DNA of 64,000 nt from Membranipora membranacea (Eukaryota; Bryozoa; Gymnolaemata; Cheilostomatida; Membraniporidae): contig OU612069.1 in assembly GCA_914767715.1 (NCBI GenBank), forward strand, positions 21,015,387 through 21,079,386. The letters are read 5' to 3'. The position numbers and the translations under genes are program-made. Below, in pieces: positions 23,674-36,200 of the stretch. The notes beneath the pieces were generated by a model. The model was not told the origin of the DNA and searched no databases. It saw nothing but the letters and a program-made list of their open reading frames with translations. Positions within the stretch are counted from its first letter, which is position 1. The number at the start of each line of letters is the position of its first letter.

Positions 23674-26509
23674 TCAAAAGTATAAGTTAAAAGATAGTAG
23701 ACTGTCAGCCGTTTTGCATTTCAGTCTGAAATTGTGCAGCAGATTTAAGAGAGCTGTTTTGCCAAAATGTGTCCTAAAATAAGGTGTTATTACTGAACAT
23801 TTACTTCTAAGGGAGTGTTGGTGTTTATTGGACTTTTGCACCAGGTGAAGAATATGCTTTGATGCTTTATTTTTGAATAATTTTTTATGTGTAAATTTGT
23901 GAAATAGGTAATGTCTTCTACTTTTTAGGGTGGGTAAGTTTAAGAGTGATCCACCAGTTGTGACAGAAAACTTTTTAGGTGCAGATATTATGATTCTAAT
24001 TGCTTTATTCTGAACTTTTTCAATTGTGTCGGATGTTTTTTGAGTGCCTTCTAGGTAGATAGATGAGCAGCATTCTAGGATAGGTCTGACGAGAATTTTG
24101 TAAGTCCTTAAGGATTCCTCAACATTCATGTATTTTTTCAGTTTTGAGAGTAGGTATACTACTTTGTTTGCTTTGGTTGCCGTTTCATTGGCATGGATGT
24201 GGAAAGATAAATCAGTGTCCAGGGTAACCCCTAGTACATTGATAGAGAGTTTTGTCTCAATTTTTGAGTTTTGAAAGTTGATGTGGTAAAAGTTTTTAAT
24301 GTTTCTGTTGGAAAATATGCACAATTGTGTTTTCTCAATGTTGAGTCTCAGTAAGTGGCTATGATACCAATCTGATGCTTTCTTTAGCAGAGTATTGGAC
24401 TCCACTAGTACTTCATCTATGCTTATGGCTGTACAGTAGATTAGCGTATCATCTGCATAAGCGAATGAATTGTCAAATTTTGCTAGCAATCCATTGATGG
24501 CTAAGTTAAAGAGGATGGGACCCAGAATTGAGCCTTGAGGTACCCCACAGGTGATTGCTTGTGAATTAGATCGTGACAACCCCACTTTCATTACTTGGGA
24601 TCGGTTTTGAAGATATGATCGAAATAGTGCTATTGCAGAACTAGAGAATTGTTTTTTATCCAGTATGTATGGGAGAAGTTTGTGATTGATTGTATCAAAT
24701 GCTTTTCGGACATCGAGGGATAAGGCTCCAATGTAACATGGAGTGGATTGGTCAAGTTTAAAATAGGTTGTGTTTCTCTATGTAAGACATCGTCTGATTT
24801 TTCATGTCATGTTCAAATATCTTTGACAGAATTAGAAGCGAGGATATTGGTCGATAATTTGACGGGTCACATTTTTTACCCTTTTTATAAATTGGCGTGA
24901 CAAGGGCAGATTTAAAGCAGTCAGGGAAGATTGATTTTTGATAGCATTCATTGACCAGAATGGATAGCGGGTAGGCAATTAAGTCAACTATTATTTTATA
25001 AATCATTGCTGGTATGCCACTTAGACCACCCGCTTGTCTGAGTTGAGTGAATTTATGAGCGAAGCAATTGTTTTACTAGTGATTGGATTGAAAGAGAATT
25101 TGAAAGAATTTGTTTCTGTAGGAAAATGTGGGAAATTTGCCGGATTGAATTCAGAGTGCCCAGCAACGTTTATGAAGAAATCATTTAAGGCGCAGGCAAC
25201 ATCTTTTTCATCCGTATGTTCCACACTTTTGTATCCCAGGCACTCTATAGATGTATGGGATTTCTGTTTCTTGGTTATGGATTTTAAGCAGGAATAAAAA
25301 CTTTTGTCGTTTGCTGATAATGATTTGCTAATGTAGTTTTTCTTAGCGGTACGAATTTGGTTGGTAACATAGTTTCTGAATTTCTTGTAATGTTGGACTT
25401 GGCCATCAGTTGGGGCTTTAGACGCTTTATATACTTCCTTGTGAAATTTGTATTTGAGTGAAATCAGGCGCAGTACATCTGAAGTGATCCATTGGTTTTT
25501 CTTGTTGCGTACTAGCATAGTTTTTTCTGGCGCGTGTTTGTCTACAATGTTTTTTATAGATTGGTCAATCATTTCAGCTCGTTTATGGATTGAAAGATTG
25601 GGGTCGGCGGCTATTTGCTGAAAAGGTAACAGTGCACATTCTTTATAGAATAACAAGGGGGTTTAATTTCTTGAAACTTCTGGTTTTGATGAGTTGGCGT
25701 TTTGGCTTTAAAGGTTTTATCCTGTCAAGCATTAAAAGTGTGGCATAGTGGTCTGAGATTGATCGCTCACATGTAAAAATTTTGGAAGTTTTGACTTTTA
25801 GATCACAATTAACATAATTGTGATCGATGAGGCTTTCATTACCATGTAACTTACAAATGATGACCCTGTTTTCACTTGATATAGGCCTGTAGAAATGAGA
25901 CTCTGTTGTATAAGTGGTTTTTCTCTAGAGTTAGAGTTCCAATTGATGTTGAAATCCCCTAATGACACAACCTTTTTTTGAACTGTTTTTGATGTAAAAT
26001 ATCACTCAATAATGAGATAAATTTCATTTTATCAGCGTCAGGTGGAAGAAAGATGGATGCCACGATCAAGCTACCTTCATCTTGTTGAGTTTTGATGTTA
26101 ATCCAAACAGAGTCACATAATTCTCGCAGTTTAGATTGAGATTCTTGAATAGTAAATTTAAAACATTATTTATATAGAGAGCTGCCCCACCGCCACATGT
26201 TTTTGTGGTCGATTTTCTGTCACATCTGATAATATTAAAGCCAGGGAGGTCCACAATGGAGTTTGGAATTTCAGGTTTCAACCAAGTTTCCGAAATAGAA
26301 AAAATGTCAATTGAGTTTGATAAATTTAGACTTTCATAGAAATAAAGTTTGTTCATTAAAGACTTAACATTGTGGTGAAGAAGGCTGAGAGTGTTATGTC
26401 CAGAGGTCCTGGTAGCATTGGCTAGTGACAAGATGTTATCCCAGAGTCGGTTGTGGAGGTCTAGGTTGTATTCAAAGATATTTCTATATTGCTGGGTTGA
26501 GTTAGCCAT
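23674..26509 (-). pseudogene. LINE ORF2: endonuclease plus reverse transcriptase
   Basis: Starts at ATG 26509. The N-terminal apurinic-type endonuclease domain shows HHNVKSL, SISETWL and GGGAALYI, and, after a frame break, SDHY near 25750. A linker region (25021-25656) precedes the RT. RT blocks are TPIYKKGKKCDPSNYRPIS (24758-25006), LDVRKAFDTI (in the gap 24592-24757) and VPQGSILGP plus FAYADD (23674-24591). The metal-binding aspartates are therefore all present, but the frame is broken at least near 26060-25660, 25010 and 24750-24590. The protein would nick DNA and prime reverse transcription at the target. Confidence 0.85.
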
Positions 26510-27984
26510 TGTTTATGTTTAGTTTTTCTGCTCGGAGTTTTAGATTTAGACCGTGGAGAGTGACACTGTCACGAAGTGCTCTCTCTAGTTGATTATGATT
26601 ATTAAATGTTACTTTTACTGTGCGTAGGTATTTCTTTTCAGCTGTCTGTAGTCGGTATATTGATGACACTTCGCCAAAAATATCTTGAATCTGCTTCAAG
26701 AGCTCTTCATCTGATATGTATGTAGGATCTTCCTTTAACATTGCAATGTTTATGTTTGGTTTTATTGGGAGGCGAGCTGTACTTCCTCCTAGCGTTTCCT
26801 TGTTCCAGTTTGTGGTCATGTGTTCTCTGATGGTGGGTCGGACAGTTGGACGATAAATATGGGGTCAGTAGATTTAAACTTATATTTGTTGATGAAATCA
26901 ATCATAACCGGCTTTTCTGCAACTTGACTAACTGCCTTTTGGACATCATCGTGGTTGACGTTGCTGAAATCTTTGCTGTTGCTATGTATTATTATGCATT
27001 TGCAGGTTCGAATGTCGGATCGTTTCTTTTTGTTTCCCTCGGTTTTTGTCCAGAAGAAGGTTTGTCGTGTTTGTCTTGTATGGGTGGTGGATCTGGTTTT
27101 TGCGATTTCTGTGAATTACCGTTATTTTGCTGTGCTGATAGTTGTTGTGGGGGTGGTTTATGCTGTTGGTACTGCTGTCTCAATTGTGTTTCTGGTGGCT
27201 AAGCTGGTGCAGGTGGTGGAAGCCCCACGGCTGCTGCATTTCTGTATGTAGCTCAAAACCATATGGGTACTGGTCGGTTTTTCAGGCAACTTTTCAATCT
27301 TTTTGTTGAGAGTGGAAACCTCAGATTGCAACGCGGTCAGTTTTGCTGACATCTCTTTTACGATTTCCAGCATGTTGACACATGTGATACATCCTGTTGT
27401 TATGCGGTTTTCATGTAAACTTAGGGTGTCCCAGTCATCCAAACTTGTAGGTGTGTGGTTTGTTTGACAGCTTTCTTCCTCTCCTGTTGCAACTGATTTC
27501 ATTGGCGTGTTTGATTGATTGTTAGACGATTTCACTTCATCTGACAGGTCAATAGGTGTGCTTAATCCAGTGCCAACTTCCTTGGTGACCATCGGATTGC
27601 TTGACAATTTCATAATAACTGATGTGTTAATTCACTCGTCTGGTCCGGTGGCAATTTCATTGGTAGCCTTTGATTGCTTGATTCATTTGGTCCAGTACTA
27701 ACCTCCTTGGTAGCCATTGTATTGCTTGACGCACCTGTGGAAGTTGTGGTGGTGACAGTAGAGGAGAATGTAGTAAGTTTAGATGTATAGAATACCTGTG
27801 GTTCTTTAAATCCTTGTTTTTTCATAAAGTTAATCGCTCCTTTCTCTGTCGTGTATCCTTGATAGAGGTTGCCACTATATCCATTAACTTGTTTCTTTGC
27901 GGTTTCCCAGTCGTCGAAAATACCACATCTGCAACCTATGGCGACCGCGTAGTATTTATGCTTGGGGTTTGGTTCCTGCGGCAT
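26502..27984 (-). pseudogene. LINE ORF1 with RNase H1-type hybrid-binding domain
   Basis: Starts MPQEPNPKHKYYAV at 27984. Residues of about 10-60 match the ribonuclease H1 N-terminal hybrid-binding (caulimovirus viroplasmin-like) fold: YYAVAIGCRCGIFDDW, VNGYSG and an EKGAINFM helix. A threonine/serine-rich stretch follows, then a heptad-like coiled coil (LEIVKEMSAKLTALQSEV, about 27250-27380), a glutamine/proline-rich segment, and an RRM-like C-terminus (KYLRTVKVTFNN and ALRDSVTLHGLNLKL, 26502-26819). Coiled coil plus RRM is usual in ORF1 nucleic-acid chaperones; the hybrid-binding head is not. The frame shifts at least three times (near 27610, 27170 and 26900-26820), so it is inactive. Confidence 0.75.
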
Positions 27985-28080
27985 TTTTTATCCGTATTAA
28001 GTTGTCTAAATCCTCTAAGATCAGTAGAGGTAATCAAAATACGTGGCCATTGTTTTTCGTGACCTTGACCTAGAAGAGCT

Positions 28081-28726
28081 GATCGCCTGTTTACAACACA
28101 AACTCAATCACTCAATAAAAGTCCCATATTTTATCATTAGTCCATACCTATAAAATAGATCTTATTGTGGCTTGATAATTCCTCTTCCAGTAATTTAACC
28201 TGTAATTAACCAGATGGGAAGCTTGAAAGTAAGAGTAATTGTAGATTAACCGAACACGTCAAGATTAACATCCTTTTTTTAATCTTGCATAGCTCTTCTG
28301 TGTTTAAATTCCAACAAAATTCACTTGACTTTGCTTACTACTGAATGCCAATGTGTTTTCTTTTTAATTTACTTAAATAAAGTCCTTGTGGAAAAGCAAT
28401 TATGAGTTTTTAACAGTTACCATCCCTCTCATTATACTGCGACAACTAACATAGCACATCAATAAGATGATATTGATGACACTACAATAAATTATCTGAG
28501 AAGTAAAAAATGTCACACTCTCTGACCTTACTCACTCTCTGACATCACTTCACTCCAGCAGTGTTTTTCCTCGGTATATCAATTTTTATTGCAACGTGCA
28601 CCATTTCATAAAGTTCATCCGTTTTGAAAGAACGTCTTGACCTTGCTTACAATACGTGCATGAAATTGGTCAGATTATAATCTTTGTTTACCAGGCAGAT
28701 TTACTGATTATAACTGAATTAGCTAT
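28081..28726. other. Intergenic DNA
   Basis: AT-rich sequence between the LINE 5' end and the second direct repeat. No gene or structured repeat seen. Confidence 0.4.
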
Positions 28727-29156
28727 GATCAATCCATTGTTTGATGCTTTGCCATAACTTGCAAGGATCTGAAGGTGATTATACCTCCATCAAAGCTGAA
28801 TATTTAGATATAACTTTGATATAAATTATTTGCGGGCTAAAACCAACCTTTATACAGTACAGGAAAACAAAAGATAGGCTTTAGATATTACCAGCCATAC
28901 TATTGAGACATTGAATATGATCAATCAATTTTGGCATCGAATTAGAAACAAATATCAATGTCGTTGTCAACGTCAAATTTAGCCAATATTTCAATGAGCT
29001 GAAAATATCTTCTGGTGTATGCGTGGATCACAGTATATTCAAAACCTGAACGGCTCGTCACATTCATCAGGGAAATAAAGATACTGGATGTGTAGCATAA
29101 AGAGCTAGTTATTATCTGACAAATCAGGTCGGGACAGCACAAAGTTCATATACAGC
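28727..29156. repeat. Dispersed direct repeat, copy 2
   Basis: Second copy of the segment at 17755-18188, same orientation, with many substitutions and small indels. Its minus-strand frame is more broken than in copy 1. Confidence 0.7.
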
Positions 29157-30231
29157 GGGGTGTTTATAATAAAAACTGTCTGGTTTAGGGCCGTATACCG
29201 TGTGTGATGTGGAAAATATGAGGTAAGGGGATGCCAACCAGGCCGGGGCTCAGGGGGCCGCCGAGGCCCTGGCGGGGTCTGGGGCAGAGCGCCACCGCCA
29301 TAGCCCTGTGGTAATTGCAAATGAAAATGCATCAATTTTAGCCATAATTTTGAAAACTCACCAGGCGACAGTAACCTGTGTTATGATATATAGGGAGAAT
29401 GCTTCCCCCTAGAAAAAATAGGAAGTGCGACACCATCCCCTTGTATCCCCCGAAATTCTAACACTTGCCATATATCATACCACACTCCTGTAAAAGGGCC
29501 ATTCGATCATAAGGGAATCAGCAATCCTGCAGTGTAAAGGTGCCAATTCCAATTTTTTAGGAGAGATGACTGATAGAAACATATACTGTTGCAGCAGCCT
29601 TTGCCTAATGGGTTTGATCATCAGTTATATGTTATATCATAAACCTGCAGCTCATCCGCTGCTTAGACAAATAAAACCGAGCGACTGCTGATACCAACAC
29701 TTGTTGTGTTGCCCTCATCATTACTTAGAATTAAATTTGGTGATATGACATGCCTGTATGATGAGATGTTATTTTGTCAATCAATCATCATAAGAAGCTG
29801 GATACTGTCTAAATGATTGATTGCGTAAACGGAATTTCGTTGCCAAAATTCACATAACCAAGTATTTCAACAGTCAAGTAATAACCAGTGAAGCAGATTG
29901 CTCGATTGTGTACAGTAAAGTGTCAGTAAAACAGATGTTTGTAGTCATGTAAAAGTCATGTAAAGTGCCACCTCATATCTTAGTATTTCTAATTCTTTAG
30001 TTATTTCATGATTTGGGACTATACTGCAGCTAAGAAGATGCCTAGTTTGTAGGCCACAGTGAAACAAAACTGACTGCCATCAGGATTCTCCCTGCTGCCA
30101 TTGAAAGCGTTAATGCTCAGAGACAAGCAACAAATAGAAGCAATGAACTAGTAGGAGCAACATGAGCTGAGGTGATAACAGGAAGCTAATATCAGGAAGT
30201 TCTGGGAATCAAAGTTGATTCCGAGGACAAG
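29157..30231. other. Intergenic and probable 5' UTR of the TPR gene
   Basis: Contains a GC-rich block at 29225-29305 and then AT-rich sequence. The promoter and 5' UTR of the next gene should lie at the right end. I cannot place a core promoter. Confidence 0.35.
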
Positions 30232-33200
30232 ATGGATACACCAGATGAGATGGACTTGAGCAGCGCAAAGGGATATTGGTTAGAGTGGTTAGACTTTAAA
30301 GATCGGTTTTTGTCCTATCATATCGATTCTGGACTAAGTGAAAAGTCAGCTAAAGAACAGGTGGATGTCCTTTTCAGCTGCATGGGGAGAGGAGCTCAGT
30401 CACTACAATCATATGTAAGTGAGCATACACAGATTAGCCAAGGAACAAGTGGGAACACTCAACCTTCATTCTTAGAGAATACTATTGGAGCATTAGATGA
30501 GTATCTCAAGCCTAAAGACAATCATCTTCATCATGCAATCCTTCTGAGTAGGAGAACACAGCTCCAAGGTGAGAATAATCACCAATATATTCAAGCGGTT
30601 TGTGGACTCGCTCTGCAATGTGACAGATGGGATGAGTGTAAGAGAAATGAGATGATACTGATACAACTACTTGCTGGGATGAGAGACCAAGCCTTCAGCA
30701 TTGAGCTTCAGCAAGACAGAATCCTCACAGTAAAGCAGACAATACATCGAATGCGTACAAAAGATGAGGTGATAGCTGACAAAGTGCCAGATAATACAGA
30801 GCAGACGGACATAGAACACAATCCAAAGGAAGGCAAGCCATTCAAAGGGGAGATAAAAGAGGTACATAAATAACTGTGAAAGGGAAGAAACATTGTAGCT
30901 TGGTTTTGTAGCGTGTACCTTTGTATTGCATACAATAATATTGATACATGTTACTCACGTCCTAAAACTTGTCGTTATTGTTGTTGTTAATATTTTATTT
31001 TGGGCTAATAATAGAAAGGTAATGTTTGACCTTCATGAATGCATAGATCTCATTTGCCAATAGTCCTTATACCCAAATAACAATTTAATATGTGATTGTG
31101 GTAACATGGTTGTTGGTGTAAGATTATAAAAAATTAATCCAAGATTTTGCCGGTGGACTGCAATTTCACATTGACAACTCATCAACAATCAATGTATTGA
31201 ATGAAAACAGAAGCGCATGCGGGGTGGTGCAGTTTTCGGTTAGTTTGTTACAGTAGTTTATGATGAGATATTACTTTTTTTTTCAAAATACAGGAAGTGA
31301 AACCATGGAAACAGATCGAAAGCTTTCAGCAATCGTATCTGAGAAATGGCGTAAAGGGGTTTGAAACACAGAAGCCTTATCTGAAGGATTTAGCTGAGAC
31401 ACACGAGAGATGCTTTGCTGATAGGAAAGATTGGAGGGATGCTCTTAAGGTAAGAACTTTAGATCTGCGGTTATCGACCTCCAAAGAGAGTTCTGGTAAA
31501 GAGTTTTACTGCTTTTCACATCTACAGCTTAGAGAAGTACGCAAAATATCTTGTTGTCAAGACTTTGATCACAGCCTTAATTCATAATAATAATTATTCT
31601 AATGCAATCTTCAAACATTTAAAGCAATCAAATTTGATATATTGCTTCAAGAGTTTGTTGCTGGCAAACGAAAGGAAGATGGACATATGTCCCAGATAAG
31701 GATGGATGCTAACATTAAAATGTTAGCTGGCGATTTAGCAAAGTATGAGTTTTCTCCTGACTTCGATGAGTACATCACCGGGTTCTCTATGAATGTCAAA
31801 AGTCTTGTCTATAGATTTCCATCACTTTTGGTTCTAGCTCTTTCAGTAATTATAGGGAAGCCTGTCACTGACTCATGGAAGGCTATAGAAGGATGGCCGG
31901 GTCAAACCTTCTGCAAATACCTGCAGACATCATTGGCAAGTGCATGTTTGGCTCGGCTTCGGTGTTATCTTCACATGGATTCATGCAGAGGCGAGTTCCA
32001 GTTGATACCAAATGAGGACACAAATACAGCCAACAGTTATGAAAAAAACCCAGCCGTCAGTTAATTTTCAGTCCAGAAGATATTTGGCAAATGACAACCA
32101 AAGAGTTTTTGGAAATTTGTGAATGCATATTGATTCTCCAGACTGGCATCGCACCTATGGTACAATCGGAGACAGCCTTACGAATAGAAGAGCTCATGCA
32201 AAGGGAGTTCAGTGGAGGGCAAATTGTGACGCTAATAGCAAACTTCTATTCCTGTAACTGGTCATACATAGTGAGAGAAGCTAGACACTTGGATTTCTCT
32301 AACTTAGAACTCACAGCTGGAAATGCTGTAGCAAGATCCCATCTACAAATGAGAGAATACAAAACGGCTTTACCATTGTTTGTGTTACTCAAGGAGAGAA
32401 GTCAGCGGGTTTCAGGGAAAGCTCTCTTCAGAATGGAAATCTACAGAGGGCTTGCTAGGTGCTATGAGGGCATGGGTCTCCTCGCAAATGCGGTGAAGAC
32501 TTACGAGGAGGCTGAGGTATTTTCTAAGCTGGTAGATGGCCTAGGTAAGGAGAGAGCTTTGGTCAAAATGGAACTGGCTAGCCTGCAGCTATATAGAGAT
32601 GGAGAGAAATCACTCACAATGCTTCTTAACGCACTCAGGGCCCTCCTGATACATGCAGCAACAGAAGGAAAGACAGAATCTGATGAGTTGATGTGCGAGT
32701 ATGAGAAGTGTGGGGATGAAGATCGACTGCAGTTTCTCAGTAACCCAACCAGAGAGATAGCTCACTGCGTTTATGAGATTGGAAAAATCTTCGATATCTC
32801 TGGAAAGGAAGTGTTAGCCCAGGCGTATTACACTAAAGCACGCCGTCTAGGTTTGCGAATGGTGATTGACGACAGTTTTGATTGTGTGACAAAAGTGACC
32901 ATCTTACAGGACTTTGGCCAAAAGTTTAATGCACCACAATATCTGCAGAAGGCACTTAAACTTCTCGATCAGCATCCAATCCAAGAGGATAAGGCAAAGC
33001 AAATGGAGTGTGAAATCCTTCTCAGTGAAGCAACCTGCTACACGAAAGAGAAGGAGGTGGCACTTACTCATTTACCTGAAGATGAAATACTCAATACCAC
33101 AGACCTTGACGGTGCCAATAATCAAATAGTCCACGACCCAGAAGTATGGCTAAGACAAACCAAGAGAAAGATGAATGATGTTTACCCGGACAAACAACAT

Positions 33201-36200
33201 TATAATTATGGGAAACTTTACAAAGCGATGGGAGATATAACAGGCAGAAGGGAAGAAAACAGTGATACAACCCATGGTTACTATGCTAAGGCTACTGATG
33301 TGTTCGTAAAGCAGGACTGTAAAGTTGAAGCAGCAACTGTCTACAGAGCTGATGGGGCGTTGTACTCCAAAGAGAAAAACATGAAGAAGGCAGATGCTGC
33401 ATATGAACAGGCTCAATCATATCTAAAGGAATATATTGGTCACACATCGAAATCAGAATATGCACATGTTCTCTCTGAGAGAAGTGAGGTTCTTGCTGCT
33501 ATTGGGTCTTTAGAAGAGAGTGAGGCTTTGAAGTTGGAAGCAAATGAGATGCACGAAGAAACAAAAGCATTGAGACAGAAGATGAATTCAGCTGTGGATG
33601 CGCACTGCGAAAGAGGTAAGGTGCTTTTTTATGCTCATAGAATTGATCCACAGCATAACAGTTATAGATAAAAGTGAAAAGGTGTTGGATCAAGGGTCTT
33701 TTACTCCTTGGTTTGATCCAACATTAACATCGCCATAAGCTAGCAGTTTATTAAATAAATGCACAGAGTTATAACTTTAACCTTTTCATACCATTTCCTG
33801 AGCTGAATAATGGAGACTTGAAATCAGAATATAGCATTAGCAATTTGAGTATTTACCTCACATTTTTCTTCACCACAAACAAATATGTGGAGCTATAATT
33901 AAAATATGAAGCCATCTGGAAAAAAATACTATTGTGATCAACATGACTATAACCCTACAACAGACTGAACATTTTATTCAAAATTGAGTTTTGATTTAAA
34001 TTTCCTCTCATGCTAAATTGCCAAAGTTATAATCTACTGGTGATAAAAACACTACTTTGTTAAAAAAATTGAGCATCTTAAAACAAGACAATTTAAATAT
34101 ATTTATTGGAACCAATTTATGTGATTCTTGGCTATTAATACTATTTAATTTTATGAATTATTCACCAGTTTGATTTTTGTGCTATACCAAATTTATTACA
34201 GCTTCAGATGGGGCAACATATTTGGATGAGAAAGATTTAGAGAGAGCAGACGCTTCATACAGACAGGCACACTCACATCTTAAGAACTCTTTTGGAAAAC
34301 CTGAATTCACAGAAGATTTCTCAGAGAGGAGTAATATTCCTTATTCTACTGGATCTTACGATATGAGCGAAGCTCTGAAACAGGAATCAGAGGTGGTACA
34401 CAAGGAAAAAGCAGCTTTCAGTTCAGCTCCCATTATGCAGGGTATAATAGGTAAAATGATTTCTTGCCCTCTGGTAAAATTTGTATGAAAAATGGCCTTT
34501 TAATGGGAGTTGTCCATTGTCGGGAAATGGTGTTACAACTCCAAAACCTTTGAAAATGTTCATTTTCAATTATCAGGAGCATCCTGCGTGTGGCACAGGC
34601 CTTTTGTAGTTGATGCTCGTCCAGTGGTTGAGTGCCCCGGTAGATTGATGAAGTAAGGTGATTTGAATAAATTTCTTAGCATGATCATTAAGCCACCCTT
34701 TCTTCCATTATTTATATTGTTAACATTTTATTAGAAATTGACATTGCTTTCACTATTCCGTTTTGATTCATAATGGTTCTAAAAACTATTAGATTAAATA
34801 ATAATTAATTGAGCATATTTCATGGATTATTCCCATACCAGTATGATTAATTATGATATATTTATTCATATCATTATTGTAGATTCTGCTCATTTCCCAG
34901 GTCAGTTTAGTGTTACTTTTACACTTAATTCATTACAGATTCAGAGAACCTGGAGACCAGCCCATCCACATCTGCTACTGAACCACCCACAACACTAGAG
35001 CTTATCAAATATGAGGAGACAGCACGTCAGTGTCGGGGTGTGAGCTGGACAGAGGATGATAATATACTCTGCTCTACAGTCTGTGGAGTAGAAGTGAGAT
35101 CTGGTGCTGACCTGAAGCCGATAAAGAAGATAAACATGACTGGTGATGTCTACTCAGCTTACTCTGTAGGAGATAAACTCATCACTAAGGTGGCACATGA
35201 GGGTAAAACCAGCACATACATCGGTACAGAGAGTGATCCTCAGCACACTCTGCTTCATCACCAAGGATGTTACTACAGTCACCTCTCTGTATCAGACAGT
35301 AGAATAGCAGATATAGACAGAGAGAGTAAACAGCTGATGATCTACACCATCACAGGAGATCATCTGTATAACATCGACCTCAGTGATATGTGGCGTCCTA
35401 TAGGAGTACACATTCTACCAGGTGATGACAGTGTGCTCGTGTCTGACTATGATGAAGAACAGGTGAGGAAGTACAAGCTACAGCCTGGTACACATGAGCC
35501 TGTGTGGAGATGTACAGGTCTGAGGAATTCTATAGGTATAACAACAGATCAGTCTGGTCTCATCTATGTGGTGTCTCGTACTGAGGAGAAGAAGATATAC
35601 CAGATCTCACCACAAGGTAAGTTTTATACTGATATATACAGATCATCACAGGTAGGTAGTGTGAGGAGACTAAGTAAATTATTTATATAACAGTGAGAGA
35701 ATTAGTTATATTAATCTTGTAACATGTCTTATTATCTAATATAATATTTATGGTAAGGTAAGTGATGTACTATATATATATATATATCCTACATATCATA
35801 CATATATCATTTTATACATAATTATAATTAGTCTCTACATATAACACACTTCTGGTGTTCTGAATATATATTTAGAGCACCATGTATATATATAAATATA
35901 TGTTTACAATACCACAAGTGTGAAAAATGTGGAGACCAAGAATAATTATGTATATAAATGATATATGTATGATATATCATATCATATCATTTCATGTATA
36001 TTTTTACAACACCACAAGTGTGTAATATGTGGAGACTAAATATAATTATTATTATATAACATTGAGTGTTTACTGGCATTTTAGAAATTTTAGACAATGA
36101 TAAGATTATTAGATAGGACTGTGCCTTTTAAATATCCCTTGTATTTTATATCGTATTTGAAATTATATCACCAACATGAACCTTGAATGTATATGCTGAA

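Larger units (their letters stand above)
23230..28080 (-). mobile_element. Degraded LINE with ORF1, endonuclease and RT
   Basis: Minus-strand non-LTR retrotransposon of the CR1/L2/Jockey type. It has ORF1 (26502-27984), ORF2 (23674-26509) and a 3' UTR. Near the 3' end on the minus strand a TTGGCCTGAACAGCCAA hairpin is followed by AATAAAG and an A-rich tract, as in many LINE 3' ends recognised by their own RT. Several frameshifts make it defective. I could not find target-site duplications, so the ends are approximate. Clade assignment needs an RT tree. Confidence 0.85.

Noticed and set aside
26846-27251. Plus-strand cysteine-rich frames over LINE ORF1
   Set aside because: These are antisense shadows of the glutamine/proline-rich part of ORF1.
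17755-29156. The 430-bp direct repeats as LTRs of one retrotransposon
   Set aside because: No TG...CA ends, primer-binding site or polypurine tract seen, and the interior is a LINE plus hAT-like debris and not gag-pol. The gag-like exon lies outside.
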